Shown: positions 51,601 through 62,554 of the stretch, one piece after another
Layout: every line of letters starts with the position of its first letter
How positions within the stretch are numbered: the stretch's first letter is position 1
DNA from: Proteromonas lacertae
Lineage: Eukaryota > Sar > Bigyra > Opalinata > Proteromonadidae
Length of the DNA: 64,000 nucleotides
Assembly (NCBI GenBank): GCA_002245135.1
Contig: NGBS01000011.1
Span: forward strand, 1-64,000
Direction of reading: 5' to 3'
The notes under the pieces: model-generated
What the model was told of the DNA's origin: nothing
The model's input: the letters and a program-made list of their open reading frames with translations, nothing else
The model's database searches: none
Program-made: the position numbers and the translations under genes

Positions 51601-54304
51601 AAGATGTAGATAATGATGATGATGATGAAGAAGAAGAAATGGGAATGGGAAGAAGTAAAGAGAGCAATATGGAAGAAGAAGAAGAAGGTAATGATGATGA
51701 TGACGGAAAACATTTACATCATAAAAGTAAAAATAATAATCACAATTATCCAAAGAAAGATAAATTAGATACAACCAAAAGAACTTCATTAGGAAAATGT
51801 CCTCAACATTTAATAATCCATTTAAAAAGATTCACACATGATTCCATGTTTGAATTTAGGAAAGTAAACACCTATTTTTCATTTCCTAATGATTTAGATA
51901 TATATCCATATACAGCTGAAGGAAGACCTGATGATCCAATCCCAAATTCAAACTCTCAATCAAGAAATAATTACATGTATAAGTTAAGAGGAGTAGTTGT
52001 TCATTCTGGTACAATGCAAAGTGGACATTATTATTCATATATACAAAGTAGATATTCTAATAAATGGTATGAGTTTAATGATACTACAGTTAGACCATTT
52101 GATCCTTCTAAGATCAGTGAAGAATGTTTTGGAAATAGTAATTATAATAACAATAATAATAATAATATAAACTATTTTAATAGCAATGATACAAATGGAT
52201 TTGTTTTAGGTGGTGCTGGTGGAAACAATAGTGGAGATGTTTCTCCAATTGTTGGAATAACTGATTTACCAATAGAATGTTCCAAGAATGCTTTAATATT
52301 ATTCTACGATCATGTTGAGTATAAAGTGGATGATCCAATACCAATAACACCAGCTCCATCTATCAATATGTCTGATAAAAGAAGTGAAATTAGTAATTCA
52401 ATTGATGAAAATGAAGATGTATTTTTATTTGGAAAGATTAATCCAATGTATTTAGGTGGTACTCTTGCTGATATTAGAAAGAATAAAGATGAAGAAGAGA
52501 GTTTGAATCAAATGATGGTTAATAATAATAATGAAGAAATTAGTGGAATAATTTCTACACCAAAGATATTTGATGATGAATTGAGTGATTTAAACGACTT
52601 AATGGAATTAATGAAAATGGGATATGGTGGAAATTCATCATTTTTAACAAGATTTCAAAATAGAATATTCATTTTTGTTAATCAATTATTAGATCATTAT
52701 AAGAACAATGATGAAATAAAGAGCTGTTATTATGAATATATTTCTACAATATATAAATTAGATCCAAATATCTTGAAAGATTTGTCTAATTATTCAGAAT
52801 TAATGAATTTATTTATAACTAATAACAGTAGCAACAACAATGAAAATAATGATAATGATAATAGCCAGATGGGAAGTATTGAAGATGATAAAGTAACTGA
52901 AGAATCGATGAATCATTGGAAAATCATAGAAATGGAATTACAAAAGCTATTGGATGAACCAGGTGAAGAGAATAGAAAGAAGTGTTTATCATTGATTGAT
53001 CCTATTTTCGACAAAAAGAAGAATATTTTGAGGTTGTTTTTGAATGATAATAACAGATTTGGTACAATACCAAACACTGGAAAAGAATATGAGAAAACTA
53101 AATCATTATGTATTTATATTATACTGAAAATATATGAAATATTAACAAAAAGTGATGGATTTGAAGTACAACAAATTTTACATTTGATATTTGAAGTATG
53201 TAAAGGAAATGAAGAACTCTGTAAATTGCTTATAAAATGTGGTTTTGTAACTGTTATTATTGACAAAATATATAGTATAGAAAATGACAATTTTTCATTT
53301 ACTGATTTATGTTATGAATATGGAATTAAAGCTGTAAATATGTTGTTGAAATTTGCACAATTGAATCCAACAGATTCAATAATTGGATCAGTAAAAGTAG
53401 ACGAAGATACAATAAAGAAGATTTATCAATTTAAAATTGAAACGCTTTTAGATTTGCTTAATAAACAAAATGCTAGAAAATTTGATTATCGAGATTTTTT
53501 GACTAATATATACACCAATAATGTATATTTTATTGACATATTATAATGTAAAATATATAGATTGATGAATGTGAAAAAGCTTTAACTGAATATTTAGATA
53601 GTACATTATATCCCAAACAATGTCCTTCAAGCCTTGATTCAAACTGGCATATACCTATTACTGTATATTATATTATTATATATTTATATAATAGTTCATT
53701 ATAAATATTCAAGACAAATATAGAGAAAGAAGAATCGATTTTATACTCTCAAATGTATTTTCAAGAACTGGAAAAATGGGAAATGGCAATGGATTTAATT
53801 CATTTAAACAAACAGTATTGTTACAGATGATAAGAAATGCACAAAGATTTAAAGATGTTCATATATGGATGAAATATAAATTATATCATTTTTTCTTTGT
53901 TATTATTAAGATATTTCTTTAATTCATATTTTACTAATGATTGGTTTGATCAATTGAAAAAACCAAATTATGGTAGTGACAATGATAAATCAGACTTAAG
54001 CGAATTGGCATTTTATCAAGGATTTAGCTTATACAATTCGAATGAGAAATGGATAATAAAACTAGCCAAGATGATTGAAGATCAGAATGAATTACCAAAA
54101 TATTTGTTCGATCCATTAATGCCAGATAATCTCTGCAACTGTAAATATAAAGAGAATGCGAAGAGTTATTGGGTAAGCGTCTTGTGTTATGATCCAGATA
54201 AAGATATGTTTACAGTTGTGGATGATAATGGAAATGTTGAAGAAATCAATTTATTTAGTGATAGAGGTTTTAAAGATTGGGAACAGCCTTATGATTGTTT
54301 TTAA
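45607..54304 (+). CDS. USP9X-class giant ubiquitin-specific protease
   Basis: Fourteen exons (45607-45943, 45978-46279, 46311-46517, 46556-46786, 46837-47193, 47237-48495, 48546-48791, 48829-48898, 48929-49158, 49202-49633, 49662-50150, 50189-53522, 53561-53662, 53695-54304) give about 2730 residues; the introns are 28-50 nt. The N-terminal 110 residues resemble an MABP/MVB12-type beta-prism. Helical repeats follow. The protease domain has the Cys box GLKNCGSTCYMNSVLQQLYM (about residue 1680) and His box VVHSGTMQSGHYYSYIQS (about 1985), with an acidic insert between. The Cys-box wording is that of USP9X/USP24. It cleaves ubiquitin from proteins, probably in the cytosol. In the last exon the frame changes by one base near a run of six T at about 53890; an extra T there would explain it. 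The resulting C-terminal end (WFDQLKKPN...) otherwise reads on to 54304. Confidence 0.85.
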
Positions 54305-54535
54305 ATTTATTAAAATTAATATCATTCATGAAAAACTCTACAAATTTATTATTATTATATTGCTATAATCATATTTTGTTGGATATAATGGTATAATAAA
54401 TAAAATATCTTTTTTAAGAGAAGATTTCCTTTTAAATGGAAATTTCTATTTTCTATCTTTTCTACTCCTATAAACTAACATATTGCAACACATTTTTTCA
54501 GATTAAAAACACAAAACAAAAAAGCATAAATACAT

Positions 54536-55071
54536 TTACTGAATTATACAACATTTACTTTGATATTTAGGATTTACTACATTATTTTCTTCTTTTTCTA
54601 TCTCACCCTTTTTCTCTTTATTTTCTACATCTTCTTTTACAGGTTGAACCTCTTCAACTTTTTCTTTTTCTTTTTCTTTTTCTTTTTTCTTTTTCTTTTT
54701 CTTTTTCTTTTTCTTTTTCTTTTCTTTTTCTTTTTCTTTTTCTTTTTCTTTTTCTTTTTCTTTTTCTTTTTCTTTTTCTTTTTCTTTTTCTTTTTCTTTT
54801 TCTTTTTCTTTTTCTTTTTCTTTTTCCTTATTCTCATTTTCTTTAAGTTTTGTACTTTGATGTTGATGATGATGTTGATGATGATGGTGATTTGGACTAT
54901 CTTTACTTTTAGGCTCTTCTTTCACATTATTCACTGCATTCTTATTTTTTGGTGATTCTGGTTGTTTTAATGGTTTATCTTCATTTTTAATCTCATCTTT
55001 CTTATCTGAATCATTATTATTAGTTGTTATATTTGGAAGATTCTCATTATTTTCTTTTTTATTAACTTCCA

Positions 55072-55119
<48 letters not shown>

Positions 55120-55309
55120 CATTTCCAGTCAAATCATGAACAACTGGTGGAGCATCTTTTATTTCTTCAATATCACTATCTGCTCCATTATCTTCATTAC
55201 TTGGTAGTGAAAGAGCAGCAGCAAGAGGAATATTTTTACCTTTATCATCTACTCTATTAATAATAACATCTTCATTTAGAGGCATTATATCACTATCTGT
55301 ACTATTACT

Positions 55310-55365
<56 letters not shown>

Positions 55366-56635
55366 ATGGTTGACTTAATGAGAAACTGGGTAATGATTTC
55401 TTACTTTTCTTTAATTCATTATATTCCTTAGTTGAATTGGTTTGAGGTGGAAGTGATTTATTTGCATTTTCATTAATAAAATCATTAACATTCTTATTGG
55501 ATGGTATAAATTCTTGAATATCAGAATCTTGTGAAGAATCAGTTCTTTGATAAGATAAAGAAGGTGATGAGTTTTCATGACTGTTATTATTATTATTCGA
55601 TTTTCTTGCTTGAATATGTGGTAAAGATCTTGCTATATCTGCTTCTTCCATTTTGTCTACTAAATCTTCTTGTATTAGTCTTTCATGAGCTTGTTGGATT
55701 ACTATTGGTTTATTTACTTCTTCTGGTAATGGATGTTTCATATTATCCACTATTCCTTCACCTGGAATTTCTTCTAAATCAGAATCAGAATCTCTCTGTT
55801 GTTGTTCTTCTTCTTGTGTTTCTTGTTGCTGTTCTACAACTGGTTGACTATTTTCCAATTGAGGTGATATTTCATTATTGGTAACTTTATTCGTATTTGA
55901 TGAAACATGTTGTTGTTGTTGTTGATATTGTTGTTGTTTCATTTGTTGTTGTTGTTGCTGCTGCTTCTGCTTTTGCTTAATCTGTTGTTGTGGTTGTGAT
56001 TGTGGTCTTGGTTGATGATGAGGTTTTGATTGTTGTGTTTTGGGAGTTTCAAATACATAATTACTCATATTAGGATCATAATCCATTACAGTCAAATTAT
56101 TATAATCAACTGGATCATATCCATCACATACTATATTATTGTCATAATATTTAGCTGGTTTCCACTTTGATATATCTATTGGTTTCATTACTGTACCATT
56201 ACTGATGTTGGGAATTGGTTCATGAGATTCTTTAACAAATGGTGGTGAAGGATTCTTATTTAGAAACTCATAAAAATCACTTTCATCTTCTGTATATGAA
56301 CTTCCTCCAATTGAAGGAATTGGAGCAGTTTGATTATCTCTAGTTGGGTAATCGCTGTATTTATTAGTTTCGTTAGGCAATATTGATGGAGGTCCCATAT
56401 GTGGAGGATAATAAGCATATTTATTATCTTGTGAACTTGTTTCTATATACGGTAAAAAAACAAATGTAATACTCTTTTTAGAATCATCGTTGTTTTGCTT
56501 ATTATTTTTTGTGTCTTGTTTTGAAGAAGTTTTTACTGCTTTTGAATTTGATTGATGACTGTCTCTGTTTTTGGTTGAATTAGGTGTATTGCTGTTATAT
56601 TTGGTATTGCTGTTTGTATTATGACCTGTTTTCAT
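54536..56635 (-). CDS. Disordered poly-N/Q and Lys/Glu protein ending in a CaaX box
   Basis: A single exon encodes 699 residues. No folded domain is visible: there are poly-Gln, poly-Asn, Ser/Pro and a run of about 60 alternating Lys/Glu residues. The C terminus is SKCCIIQ. Cys-Ile-Ile-Gln fits a CaaX box (Gln at X favours farnesylation), and the preceding Cys could be palmitoylated, so the protein may be anchored to a membrane by its tail while the rest is extended. A more ordered N-terminal segment (VFLPYIETSSQDNKYAYYPP) and short motifs such as DSDLEEIPGEG and DSDIEEIKDAPP (SUMO-interaction-like acidic patches) are present. Function is unknown. Confidence 0.6.
54657..54827. repeat. Polypyrimidine (TTTTTC)n tract
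   Basis: About 170 bases of almost pure pyrimidine on the plus strand repeat TTTTTC with a few interruptions. They encode the Lys/Glu run of the CaaX protein on the other strand. Such mirror-like homopurine tracts can form triplex DNA and are prone to length change. Confidence 0.9.
55074..55363. repeat. Trinucleotide repeats encoding poly-Asn
   Basis: (ATT)n at about 55074-55119 and (GTT)n at about 55310-55363 both encode Asn runs on the minus strand with different codons (AAT and AAC). The use of separate codons in each block indicates independent slippage expansions. Confidence 0.85.
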
Positions 56636-56845
56636 TTTCTACTACTTCTGTATTTAATTATTATTTCCAAAGTGTGAAATTAAAAAAATGTTGAAATTGG
56701 AGCAAAAAGTTTCACACCCCAATATCATTCTCAAAACGAAAATCATTTTCCATAATTAACTTTCATCTGTATTATGCTTAATTTCACTATCCCAGAAAAA
56801 AAAAACATTTAAATATATTGAAATCAATACTTACCTACATCTAAC

Positions 56846-57767
56846 CTACTTTGCATTATCATAACCAAAATGATGACCGTTGTGAATCAAATGTAATGTT
56901 TCTAATGCAAATATCAAAAATAACCCTCCACCTAAGAAACCCATCGTTCTTTCAGAAATTCTTGAAGATAACAACTTTCCACACAATTCAGCTAATACAG
57001 TAGTAACAACATGACCCATAATACCACCAATAATTGCTATAAAACAATAAATAACTAACAAAATTAAAAATACTTCCCCACAAATCAGCAGTAGCACTGA
57101 AAGCAACAATAGATAATTGACTTGGATCTCCCCATTCAGCACAAAATGTTAATAAAAATACAGTCCACCATATCTGATTAAAAAGATTAGCTATACCGTT
57201 TCTTACGTTTGGACGTGGGGTTTTATCTGATGAATTAGCTTCAGAAGCTGTTAATGGTAATTCTTCACTTCTAAAAATCAGTATAGTGTTTTTATATACG
57301 AATCTACTTCAGATTTTTCTCTATCATCCTTGTTACTAGGAGTAGCATAGTATGAATCCCTTAATTGCTTAACACCAAAGAAGACAAACTATAAAATATA
57401 TGATATAGATAATACTAAGATAAATGAAAAGTATAATGCATATTCTCTTGGAAATAATTTTGGAACAGAATAGCCGATCACTACAGTGAATACATGTATG
57501 ATGGATAAAGCCAGCATAGTTCCTATAAACACAGCCACTCTAAAGGAAATAGAAAAATATCATACTTGCTGTGTTTCATTGACATTAATGTTGTAACCAT
57601 AAAGCTTTTATCACCAAATTCAGTCACAACCATCATAACACAACTATAAAATAAATTGGTCAACTATACCTCTGCCAGAGAGACTGGAAGAAATTTAAAG
57701 ACACATGATGCGCCTGTTCAGCAACCTATGTATTAAAATAGCAAAAAATATCTCATACTCTCTGCAT
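56846..57767 (-). CDS. GDT1: Gdt1/TMEM165-family cation transporter
   Basis: Seven exons (57767-57759, 57725-57670, 57643-57566, 57539-57416, 57388-57300, 57270-57074, 57036-56846) give 247 residues; the introns are 33, 26, 26, 27, 29 and 37 nt. Both signature motifs are present: VVTEFGDKSFMVTTLMSM in the first half and CAEWGDPSQLSIVAF in the second, the E-x-G-D-(K/P) pairs that bind manganese or calcium in exchange for protons. Six hydrophobic segments are seen, in two related halves joined by a polar loop. In yeast and animals the protein sits in the Golgi and supplies Mn2+ for glycosylation. The first exon (9 nt) and exact start are the least sure part; no cleavable signal peptide is seen. 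Confidence 0.88.
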
Positions 57768-57900
57768 TTTAAATGTTATATAAAAATGATATTATTTTGG
57801 GTGGAATTTCAAAATAGATTTGAATTATCATTTTTTCTGAATCATTTAGTTATTTTGAAGGTGTAGAATATTTATAAGAATTTATAGCAACACATATATA

Positions 57901-58237
57901 ATGGATAAATCGATTAAAAGAAAGCAAAAGAGTGATTACTGTTTATTTCTTCCTGCTGCTTTTCATGTATATAAAACATTATATATTAGGTGAGAAAATG
58001 GAAGAAAGTGTGGGTAGAAGAAGGAGCTTATCCAAAATTTAAATGGGTTCCTGTTAATCAACCATATCCAACTCCAATACCACCAGAATTTCTTGAAAGT
58101 ATGTAGTATAATTATTTAATCTATATATAGTAAATAATAACAAAAACCCTCAAATGACTACTCGTAGAAGTTACAGATTGTCTTTAAAAGATGATAAATC
58201 AGGAGATACACCAAGAGATGATCTAATAGAAGAGTAA
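57901..58237 (+). CDS. BCL7-like small protein
   Basis: Three exons (57901-57966, 57990-58098, 58131-58237) give 93 residues. The core VRKWKKVWVEEGAYPKFKWV matches the N-terminal BCL7 motif (animal form [24 protein letters not shown]), followed by PVNQPYPTPIPPEFLE. BCL7 proteins are small subunits of SWI/SNF (BAF) chromatin remodellers, bound near the nucleosome acidic patch. The tail is Ser/Arg/Asp-rich (RRSYRLSLKDDKSGD). The first intron would be only 23 nt, the shortest in this window, and the first exon lacks the usual helical lead-in, so the true start may differ. The motif match is good; function by homology is inferred. Confidence 0.65.
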
Positions 58238-58422
58238 TTAGAACTGTGATCAATTTACTGTAATTTATAACTTAAAGATGTTTTTGTTTGTTAATTGTGG
58301 ATTTTATTAGCATAACTTTATGAAAAAGATATTTGTATGATTATATAATCTATATATAAAGAAATAAATCAATTTAAAAAATCAAACAGGTTTGATTCTA
58401 ATTTTAAATAATTCAAGTTTTC

Positions 58423-59194
58423 ATGACAATAGAAGAAACAAAGAGAGATTTTCTAGAAGATACATACAAATTTACAGATGAAGCAACTGTACTTGGATTA
58501 GAAAAGCAAGAAGATGGTAATTTTATTATTTATTTGAGCAATACTATATTTCATCCACAGGGAGGTGGTCAGCCATATGAACCTGGAGTTATATCAAATG
58601 ATAAAGCAGTTTTTAATGTAAATAAAGTATTAATGAGTAAAACAGTGAGTGGTGTTATTGAACACTATGGTACATTTGAAAACGAAAATATTTTTGAAAA
58701 CGGAGATAAAGTGTCATTAAAAATAGATGAAAAGGCAAGAAGATTACATGCAAGATTACATTCATCAGGTCATTTACTAGATCAAGCAGTATCAGCAGCA
58801 GGTTATAGTTTTCCTACTTCTAAAGGCAATCATCGACCAGGTGAAAGTTTTGTGGAATACATAGGAAAGATAGATGCAAAAGAAAAAGAAGAATTTTTGA
58901 AAAAAGTCCAAGTAGAATGTGATCGTTTGGTTGCTGAAGCAATTCCAACTAAAATCAACTACGTAGATCCTGCTGATACTCCTCATGACACTTCATTCTT
59001 AAAACCAGGTGAAAAAGTATAATTATCAATAATTGCTTTGAATATAGGCTAGAATTGTATGTGTAGCTGGTGATTGTGATTATCCATGCTCTGGTACACA
59101 TGTGAAGAATTCAAGTGAAATAGGAAAACTCACTTTAATCAAAGTGTCTTGTAAAAAGGGAGTAATTAGAGTTTCTTATAAAGTTGATGAATAA
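58423..59194 (+). CDS. AlaX-type alanyl-tRNA editing protein
   Basis: Two exons (58423-59016, 59048-59194; intron 31 nt) give 246 residues, the size of stand-alone AlaX. These enzymes hydrolyse mischarged Ser- or Gly-tRNA(Ala) in the cytosol. The sequence opens with the AlaRS-like second domain fold (SNTIFHPQGGGQPYEPGVI), followed by the zinc site HSSGH (HxxxH) in RRLHARLHSSGHLLDQAV and the second pair in the exon after the intron, CSGTHV. All four zinc ligands are present, so it should be active. A TCAAG element lies ten bases before the ATG. Confidence 0.92.
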
Positions 59195-59256
59195 AAACAA
59201 CAACAAAAAGAAAATTAATGTAATGATAAAATATATAAACGGTAATTTGACTATTT

Positions 59257-59864
59257 TTAAATGTCTTTTGGTATATTGTCTTTAATATCACTCAATAATG
59301 TCTTTAATTTTGATACAAGTACTATGTTATATGAAATAGAGAATATACAGTGAAAATTTGGATCAGCTATACATTGCAAGATGTATGTTTTCAACTCAGG
59401 ATTTGATAAATCATTGAAAAATGATAAGGATGTGTTATCCTTTGTGCTTATGAGATTCTGATTAAATGATTTTTTCACTTGAAATCCAATACCAGTCAAA
59501 CTATCAACTGCATCATTAAAATCACCTGAATTGAAGAATTTCACACAGAATTCTTTTCGAATCTATAAGCAAATGATATATTGATAAGTGCTACATTTCT
59601 GGACTCTATCATAAATATGATTTTGGCTTTGGATTCTGGTATTAATATAAAAACCCTGTATTTCTTTGACAGAACTTCATCAATACTTGCTTGCTCCTAT
59701 AAATCATTGAATTGTATTTTCAATCTTACCTCATTCTTGTGTGTGTTTGAATTGATTACTAAAAACTCTTCTTCACTACATGAGACAGCAAGTTGGTATT
59801 TGCCTTTGTGCTTCATCCACTTTCCATTTAATTTAACTCCGTATAACACTTCCCAGACTAACAT
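59257..59864 (-). CDS. Possible REC114-like meiotic recombination protein
   Basis: Three exons (59864-59730, 59696-59595, 59562-59257) give 180 residues; the introns are 33 and 32 nt. The first intron begins GTAAG rather than GTAT. The N-terminal 110 residues look like a small beta-rich PH-type fold (YQLAVSCSEEEFLVINS, KIIFMIESRNIRKEFCVKFF) followed by a helix (DFNDAVDSLTGIGFQVKK), the pattern of REC114, and the C-terminal helix (KTYILQCIADPNFHCIF) resembles its MEI4/Spo11-partner-binding end. REC114 helps form meiotic double-strand breaks. Similarity is weak and based on pattern only; a generic PH-like protein is the alternative. Confidence 0.45.
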
Positions 59865-60288
59865 TTGTAAGTGATGGCGGAATATGTCTTCGTCTCGGAA
59901 TTGTTTTCAATAATTATTTTATTTGCACATAGTACATATGAGGATAATATAATTTTATATAAACTTGTTATAACAACAAATTAAAAACATTCTTCGATTC
60001 AATGCTTTTTTTCATACAAAACACATAATTATGCAGTTTTTAAGTTAGAGGAATATAATTCACTTGATTTTACACACTCATTTTTGAAATATATTTGAAA
60101 AGATTATTATAATATCATTTTACATCAATACAGATTGAGTCAAATAGGTTATATATAAAACATACAACCCATCTTTCTTGTCTTCTTCCAAAAAAGAATT
60201 GTTGTAACACCATTCAAAATAGATTTGACAAACCAAAGGCTTGGCTAAAGAATTGAGTTTCTAATTGCAAAATAGATTCGAAAGTCAG
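59865..60288. other. Intergenic region, no gene seen
   Basis: This is AT-rich DNA between the REC114-like gene (minus) and the pseudokinase gene (plus). A GGCTTGG stretch at 60238-60244 partly matches the TCAAGC element on the other strand. No coding or RNA signal was seen. Confidence 0.5.
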
Positions 60289-61694
60289 ATGAATTTATTT
60301 TCTTATAGCTGTCTCTCTACTTCATTCGTCGTATGTCAAATGTTGATAATAATTTGCACCATATGTTTGCCGCACTTCTGTCCTCATTTAGTTCAACAAT
60401 TCACTTCAGACTTGTTAAATTTACTGTATTTAAACATATATATTGTATTGTATTTATATATAGACTAGGTAAAGATTTTTATCTGATATTTATATTCATA
60501 ATTGTGGTATTGATCTTACTAGGTTTTGTTATTCAACTATTCTTTTACTCTCCAATGGCTTATGAGAATTACACTGATAATATATCTCCATCAATCAAGA
60601 ATGATAGAAAATTATCAAAGAATTTTGAATTTGTTGAAGAATACACACCTTCAAAAGAAAAAACAACCACTCAATATACTAATAACCCTATTGAAAGCAT
60701 AAGACTACTTCAGTCTACTTCATCAAACCCATCTATTTCAACATCACCAATTCAGGTGCTTCATCCAACACCAAATACAACTTCAAATCCAATATCAAGC
60801 AGTGCAACCTCTACAATCAGTGAAAAATGTGCGTCACCATTAAATGAAGGTAGAAGAAGAAGAAGCTCCAGTATATCCTTACCAGGTTCAAAAACAGTAG
60901 TGCCATTATGTGAAAACGAATATAAAAACATGTATGATGTGAATAAGTGTATTAGTCCAAATTATGAAATTGCCAAGTCAATAGTGGATGATAATTTATA
61001 TAGAATATGCAGAATCCCATTAAGTCCAGAACAAGCATTAGATCATACATTTTTAGAAAGAATTAACAAATTAGCAAAATTAAATCACCCTTATTTACCT
61101 AGGTATTATAAGGCTTGGTTTGAGAAGAAAGATAATGTGAGTAACAGTTTTATTACAGAGGCAAGATTATCATATTCAAATCTAAGTCAATATTACAAGG
61201 AAGAAATAGAAGAAGAGAATGAAAATGAAAAAGAAGTGGAAATAAAGCCAGTAGAAAAAGATAAAAAGAAGAAGAAAGATAAAACCAATAATAAAAAGTG
61301 TGTTCAATTGGTCTTTTCACCATCCAGTAATGAGGAGTATGATAATGGAACATGTGATTCACCATCAACATATGCAAAATTCTTTATTGAAGCTAACAGT
61401 TTAAAAGATTATAATGAAGAAGAAGAAGATGATGATGATGATGAAAGATATTATAAGAATAACAATAAAAATGATAAATTAAAAGAAAGTGAAGAAAAGA
61501 AGAAGAATATGAAGAAGAAAAATAGATTATATGGAATGAATGGAAGAAATCATCGAATATGTGATAAAGTATGTAATAAAATAGAAAGAGTTCCATCACT
61601 TCAGGACTTTAGTAAGGATTATATATTGTACATTCAAATACAATTCTTTCATGCTCCTTCATTAGAAGAAGTATTGAAACTTCATAAACAAGTA

Positions 61695-61728
<34 letters not shown>

Positions 61729-61893
61729 AATAGTTGCCTGAATTATATTCAATAAGAATAATCACACAAATTAGTGAAGCTTTGAAGTATTTACACGATT
61801 TGAATATAAGGCATGGAAACTTGAATAATGAAAGTGTTTATTTATACGAAGATGGTACAATTAAACTACAAGATATTGCTTTATATGTTTATG

Positions 61894-61930
<37 letters not shown>

Positions 61931-62409
61931 GTTGATAGAACAATAGAAAGGAAAATGATCAAAAAGAAGAAGAAAAAGACTTGTTTATTGATGATATATA
62001 TTCATTAAAGAAATTAATGATGAGTTTAATATCAGATCCACCTTCAGAAATTACAAATCTATTAAATGAATTTACACAATTAACAATGAGAGAAATCAAT
62101 ATGAAATTGAATGAAATATTAAAGAATAGATGTTTATTGAAAGATAAATATGATGTAAATAAACTAAGATTCTATGTAAAAGTGAAGAATAGTAACTTTT
62201 TAAATGATTTATTGATGAAGTTTAACAATAATGATATGAGATTAAGCTGTAATGAGAAATGTGAATGTTATGAAATAGAATTGAATGGTATTAAAAATAA
62301 TAATGAAGAAGTGAAAGTTGTTATAAATGATATTAAAAAGATGAGTGGAGTTGTTGATGTTAGAGATAATAGAAGTATGTTGTTGAATTTTGTTGAAGAT
62401 TTTTTGTAG
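60289..62409 (+). CDS. Membrane-anchored pseudokinase of the eIF2-alpha kinase type
   Basis: Four exons (60289-60425, 60464-61691, 61734-61892, 61939-62409) give 664 residues; the introns are 38, 42 and 46 nt. Two hydrophobic segments near the N terminus (SFVVCQMLIIICTICL and YLIFIFIIVVLILLGFVIQL) suggest a membrane hairpin. After a Ser/Thr-rich region comes a kinase-like domain with a PEK/GCN2 flavour: IPLSPEQALDHTFLERINKL then HPYLPRYYKAWFE. The beta-3 Lys is missing (LYRICRI), the catalytic HRD reads HGN in NIRHGNLNNESVYL, and DFG reads DIA in IKLQDIAL. It is therefore predicted to be catalytically dead. A long acidic insert and a C-terminal domain of unknown type (residues about 560-664) follow. 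If the first intron is not used, an alternative start lies at 60333. Confidence 0.7.
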
Positions 62410-62554
62410 ATTTATTATTAAATATTTATTTATTTAGTAAATGTTTTCATTGAATGGTAATTTAATTTGAATAGAAATACAAAAACAAAAATATTTAACA
62501 AAAAGATTAAATTACTATAAATATATATATTTCTATAATTATTCCATCTATTTT

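Noticed and set aside
54560-54955. Plus-strand poly-Phe open frame
   Set aside because: It is the antisense of the Lys/Glu run; TTTTTC repeats give Phe by necessity.
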